Assembly (NCBI RefSeq): GCF_003284895.1 | Contig: NZ_QMDV01000006.1 | Coordinates: 62,001-126,000, forward strand | Reading direction: 5' to 3' | DNA: 64,000 bases | Source of the DNA: Pontibacter arcticus | GTDB lineage: Bacteria; Bacteroidota; Bacteroidia; Cytophagales; Hymenobacteraceae | Part shown: one piece after another, positions 62,835 through 64,000 of the stretch | How the letters are laid out: each line of letters begins with the position of its first letter | Position numbering within the stretch: position 1 is the first letter of the stretch | Notes under the pieces: generated by a model | What the model saw: the letters and a program-made list of their open reading frames with translations, nothing else | Database searches by the model: none | What the model was told of the DNA's origin: nothing | Made by a program: the position numbers and the translations under genes

Positions 62835-63137
62835 GTGGCTCCCGAAGATAACAGAGGATTTAATGTCTACAAGGGGCTGCAAAAACCCCTTGTATTTAAA
62901 TCCTTCAAAGGTAGATATATCTACTGGGGTCTGGCCTCCGTTCTAACTGGCTTCTTTGCGGCAGTTGTTATATCTGTTTCGCTCAACTTCTTTTCAGGTC
63001 TGGTAGCCTTGGTGATCGTGACTTTCGGCGGTATGGGGTTTACGGCTATGCAGCAGAAGAAAGGGTTGCATCATAAAGCGAAGTCCAAAGGGGTATACAT
63101 CATGCCTGCACAATGGAGGCGTTCTGCACGAAGATAG
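62835..63137 (+). CDS. traF: TraF/DUF4133 conjugal transfer protein
   Basis: A 100-residue VirB3-like protein with a GTG start. FNVYKGLQKPLVFKSFKGRYIYW is the DUF4133 signature, followed by two membrane helices. It couples with TraG in the transfer channel. Starts 3 bp after traE. Confidence 0.82.
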   Translation: MAPEDNRGFNVYKGLQKPLVFKSFKGRYIYWGLASVLTGFFAAVVISVSLNFFSGLVALVIVTFGGMGFTAMQQKKGLHHKAKSKGVYIMPAQWRRSARR

Positions 63138-63185
63138 GAGCCTGGCCCTGGCAGCACAACTTTAACGTCATCACTTTTCTCAGCC

Positions 63186-64000
63186 ATGAAAAAGCAGCGG
63201 TTTGGTCTGCCATACATTGGCATAGACCGTCATGCCCATGATATTCTATATCATGAGCGCGGAGATTATTCGGTTATCATCAAAGTACAAAATCCTGCCC
63301 TGCAGTACTGCGCAGACGTGGAGGCTTACCATCTCTTCCACCAGACCTTTGCCAACATCGTCAAGATTATAGGTGCAGGCTACACTCTTCAGAAAACGGA
63401 CATACTAGCCAGGAAGTGCTATGTGCCGAAGCAAACGGATGACCTCCTGAGTCAGAAATTTCAGGAGACATTTGCAGGAAGAGAGTACCTGGACGTCTCT
63501 ACATACCTGACTATAACAAGGGACGTGCGGCGCTCCAGCTTCTTTACATATGACGAGAAAGACTTCAAGGCATTCCAGCGGAACGTTGCCAAAGTGCTGG
63601 ACATACTGGAGAGCAGGTTTTTCAAGCCCTATGTTCTGAAAGAGATAGAGGTGAAGAAGTTTATTTCACGCATGCTTGCCTTCAACTTTTCCGATGAGGT
63701 TTATGCGCTCAATAACCTTCTTGCCTCAGATGAAGGCCTGCAAGTCGGTGATAGCGTTATCCGATGTATCTCGCTTGTGGACATAGATGAGATCAACTTT
63801 CCGTCCAACCTTAAGCCAAACACAGCGCTTCACATAGGGTACAGCCTCCCGGTAGACCTGATGCATTTTCTGCACCAGGTGCCAGGTTGTGACTGCCTGG
63901 TGTACAACCAGGTGATCCAAATCCCTGATCAGCGCCATGAATTGGCCAGGCTGCAGGCCAAAAGAAAAAAACATCTCTCCATGCCTGACCCGGCCAATGA
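63186..64000 (+). CDS. traG: TraG conjugation ATPase, N-terminal part (cut by window end)
   Basis: An open frame from ATG 63186 runs off the window. Residues 1-25 (KQRFGLPYIGIDRHAHDILYH) and the rest resemble the N-terminal region of VirB4-like TraG ATPases in Bacteroidota elements. The Walker motifs lie beyond the window. Confident from position after traE and traF. Confidence 0.85.
   Translation, partial: MKKQRFGLPYIGIDRHAHDILYHERGDYSVIIKVQNPALQYCADVEAYHLFHQTFANIVKIIGAGYTLQKTDILARKCYVPKQTDDLLSQKFQETFAGREYLDVSTYLTITRDVRRSSFFTYDEKDFKAFQRNVAKVLDILESRFFKPYVLKEIEVKKFISRMLAFNFSDEVYALNNLLASDEGLQVGDSVIRCISLVDIDEINFPSNLKPNTALHIGYSLPVDLMHFLHQVPGCDCLVYNQVIQIPDQRHELARLQAKRKKHLSMPDPAN

Noticed and set aside
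1..64000. tRNA or rRNA genes
   Set aside because: None seen by eye on either strand; a tRNAscan/Infernal run would settle it.

Overview
The window looks like part of a large conjugative plasmid from a Bacteroidota bacterium, most likely Cytophagales/Hymenobacteraceae-like (inference). Supporting signs are a type IX secretion C-terminal sorting domain, a TonB-dependent receptor coupled to a DUF4249 lipoprotein, Bacteroidota-type transfer genes (ParA-like, DUF3408-like, TraE/DUF4134, TraF/DUF4133, TraG), a RepB/Rep_3-type initiator with an iteron array, and start codons that mostly lack strong Shine-Dalgarno sequences. No rRNA, tRNA or CRISPR array was seen.

Layout. 0-10 kb: a 1,520-residue secreted repeat protein, plasmid housekeeping genes (DUF4099/DUF3945 and Toprim proteins), a lipoprotein, two small unknown genes and umuDC. 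10-12.6 kb: an IS21-family element whose istB carries an in-frame 129-bp duplication. 12.9-22.8 kb: a five-gene leftward operon (retron-like reverse transcriptase, GHKL/sacsin-like ATPase, HEPN-motif protein, RecD-like helicase, TPR/cold-shock-like protein) with a divergent WYL regulator and two matching palindromic operators. 22.9-26.5 kb: a Hachiman hamAB pair. 26.9-27.8 kb: gene relics. 28.2-31 kb: an AbiE pair behind a 23-bp perfect inverted repeat, then a PIN-like gene. 31.1-35.8 kb: outer-membrane uptake cargo. 36.2-44.3 kb: a tight five-gene operon joining type III Mod and Res to a small protein, a DndD-like ATPase and a DndE/HerA-like ATPase. 44.3-48.2 kb: relics, a zinc-ribbon protein, a TPR protein, a serine resolvase with a possible res site, and a DUF3800 protein. 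49.4-50.7 kb: a VbhA/Fic-like operon. 50.9-52.8 kb: rep and twelve iterons. 53-58 kb: RadC-like and ArdC genes sharing an upstream element, then small unknown genes. 58.4-64 kb: mobilization protein, relaxase and the start of the transfer operon, running off the window inside traG.

How the parts fit: rep/iterons, resolvase and the ParA-like protein maintain the plasmid; mob/relaxase/tra move it; ArdC may help it survive entry into a new host; and the stretch from 12.9 to about 44 kb is an accessory island of anti-phage modules. The strongest candidate for an undescribed system is the 12.9-22.8 kb retron-RT operon with its WYL switch. The Mod-Res-DndD-DndE/HerA operon is second. All assignments rest on reading motifs and gene order; no search or computation was run.
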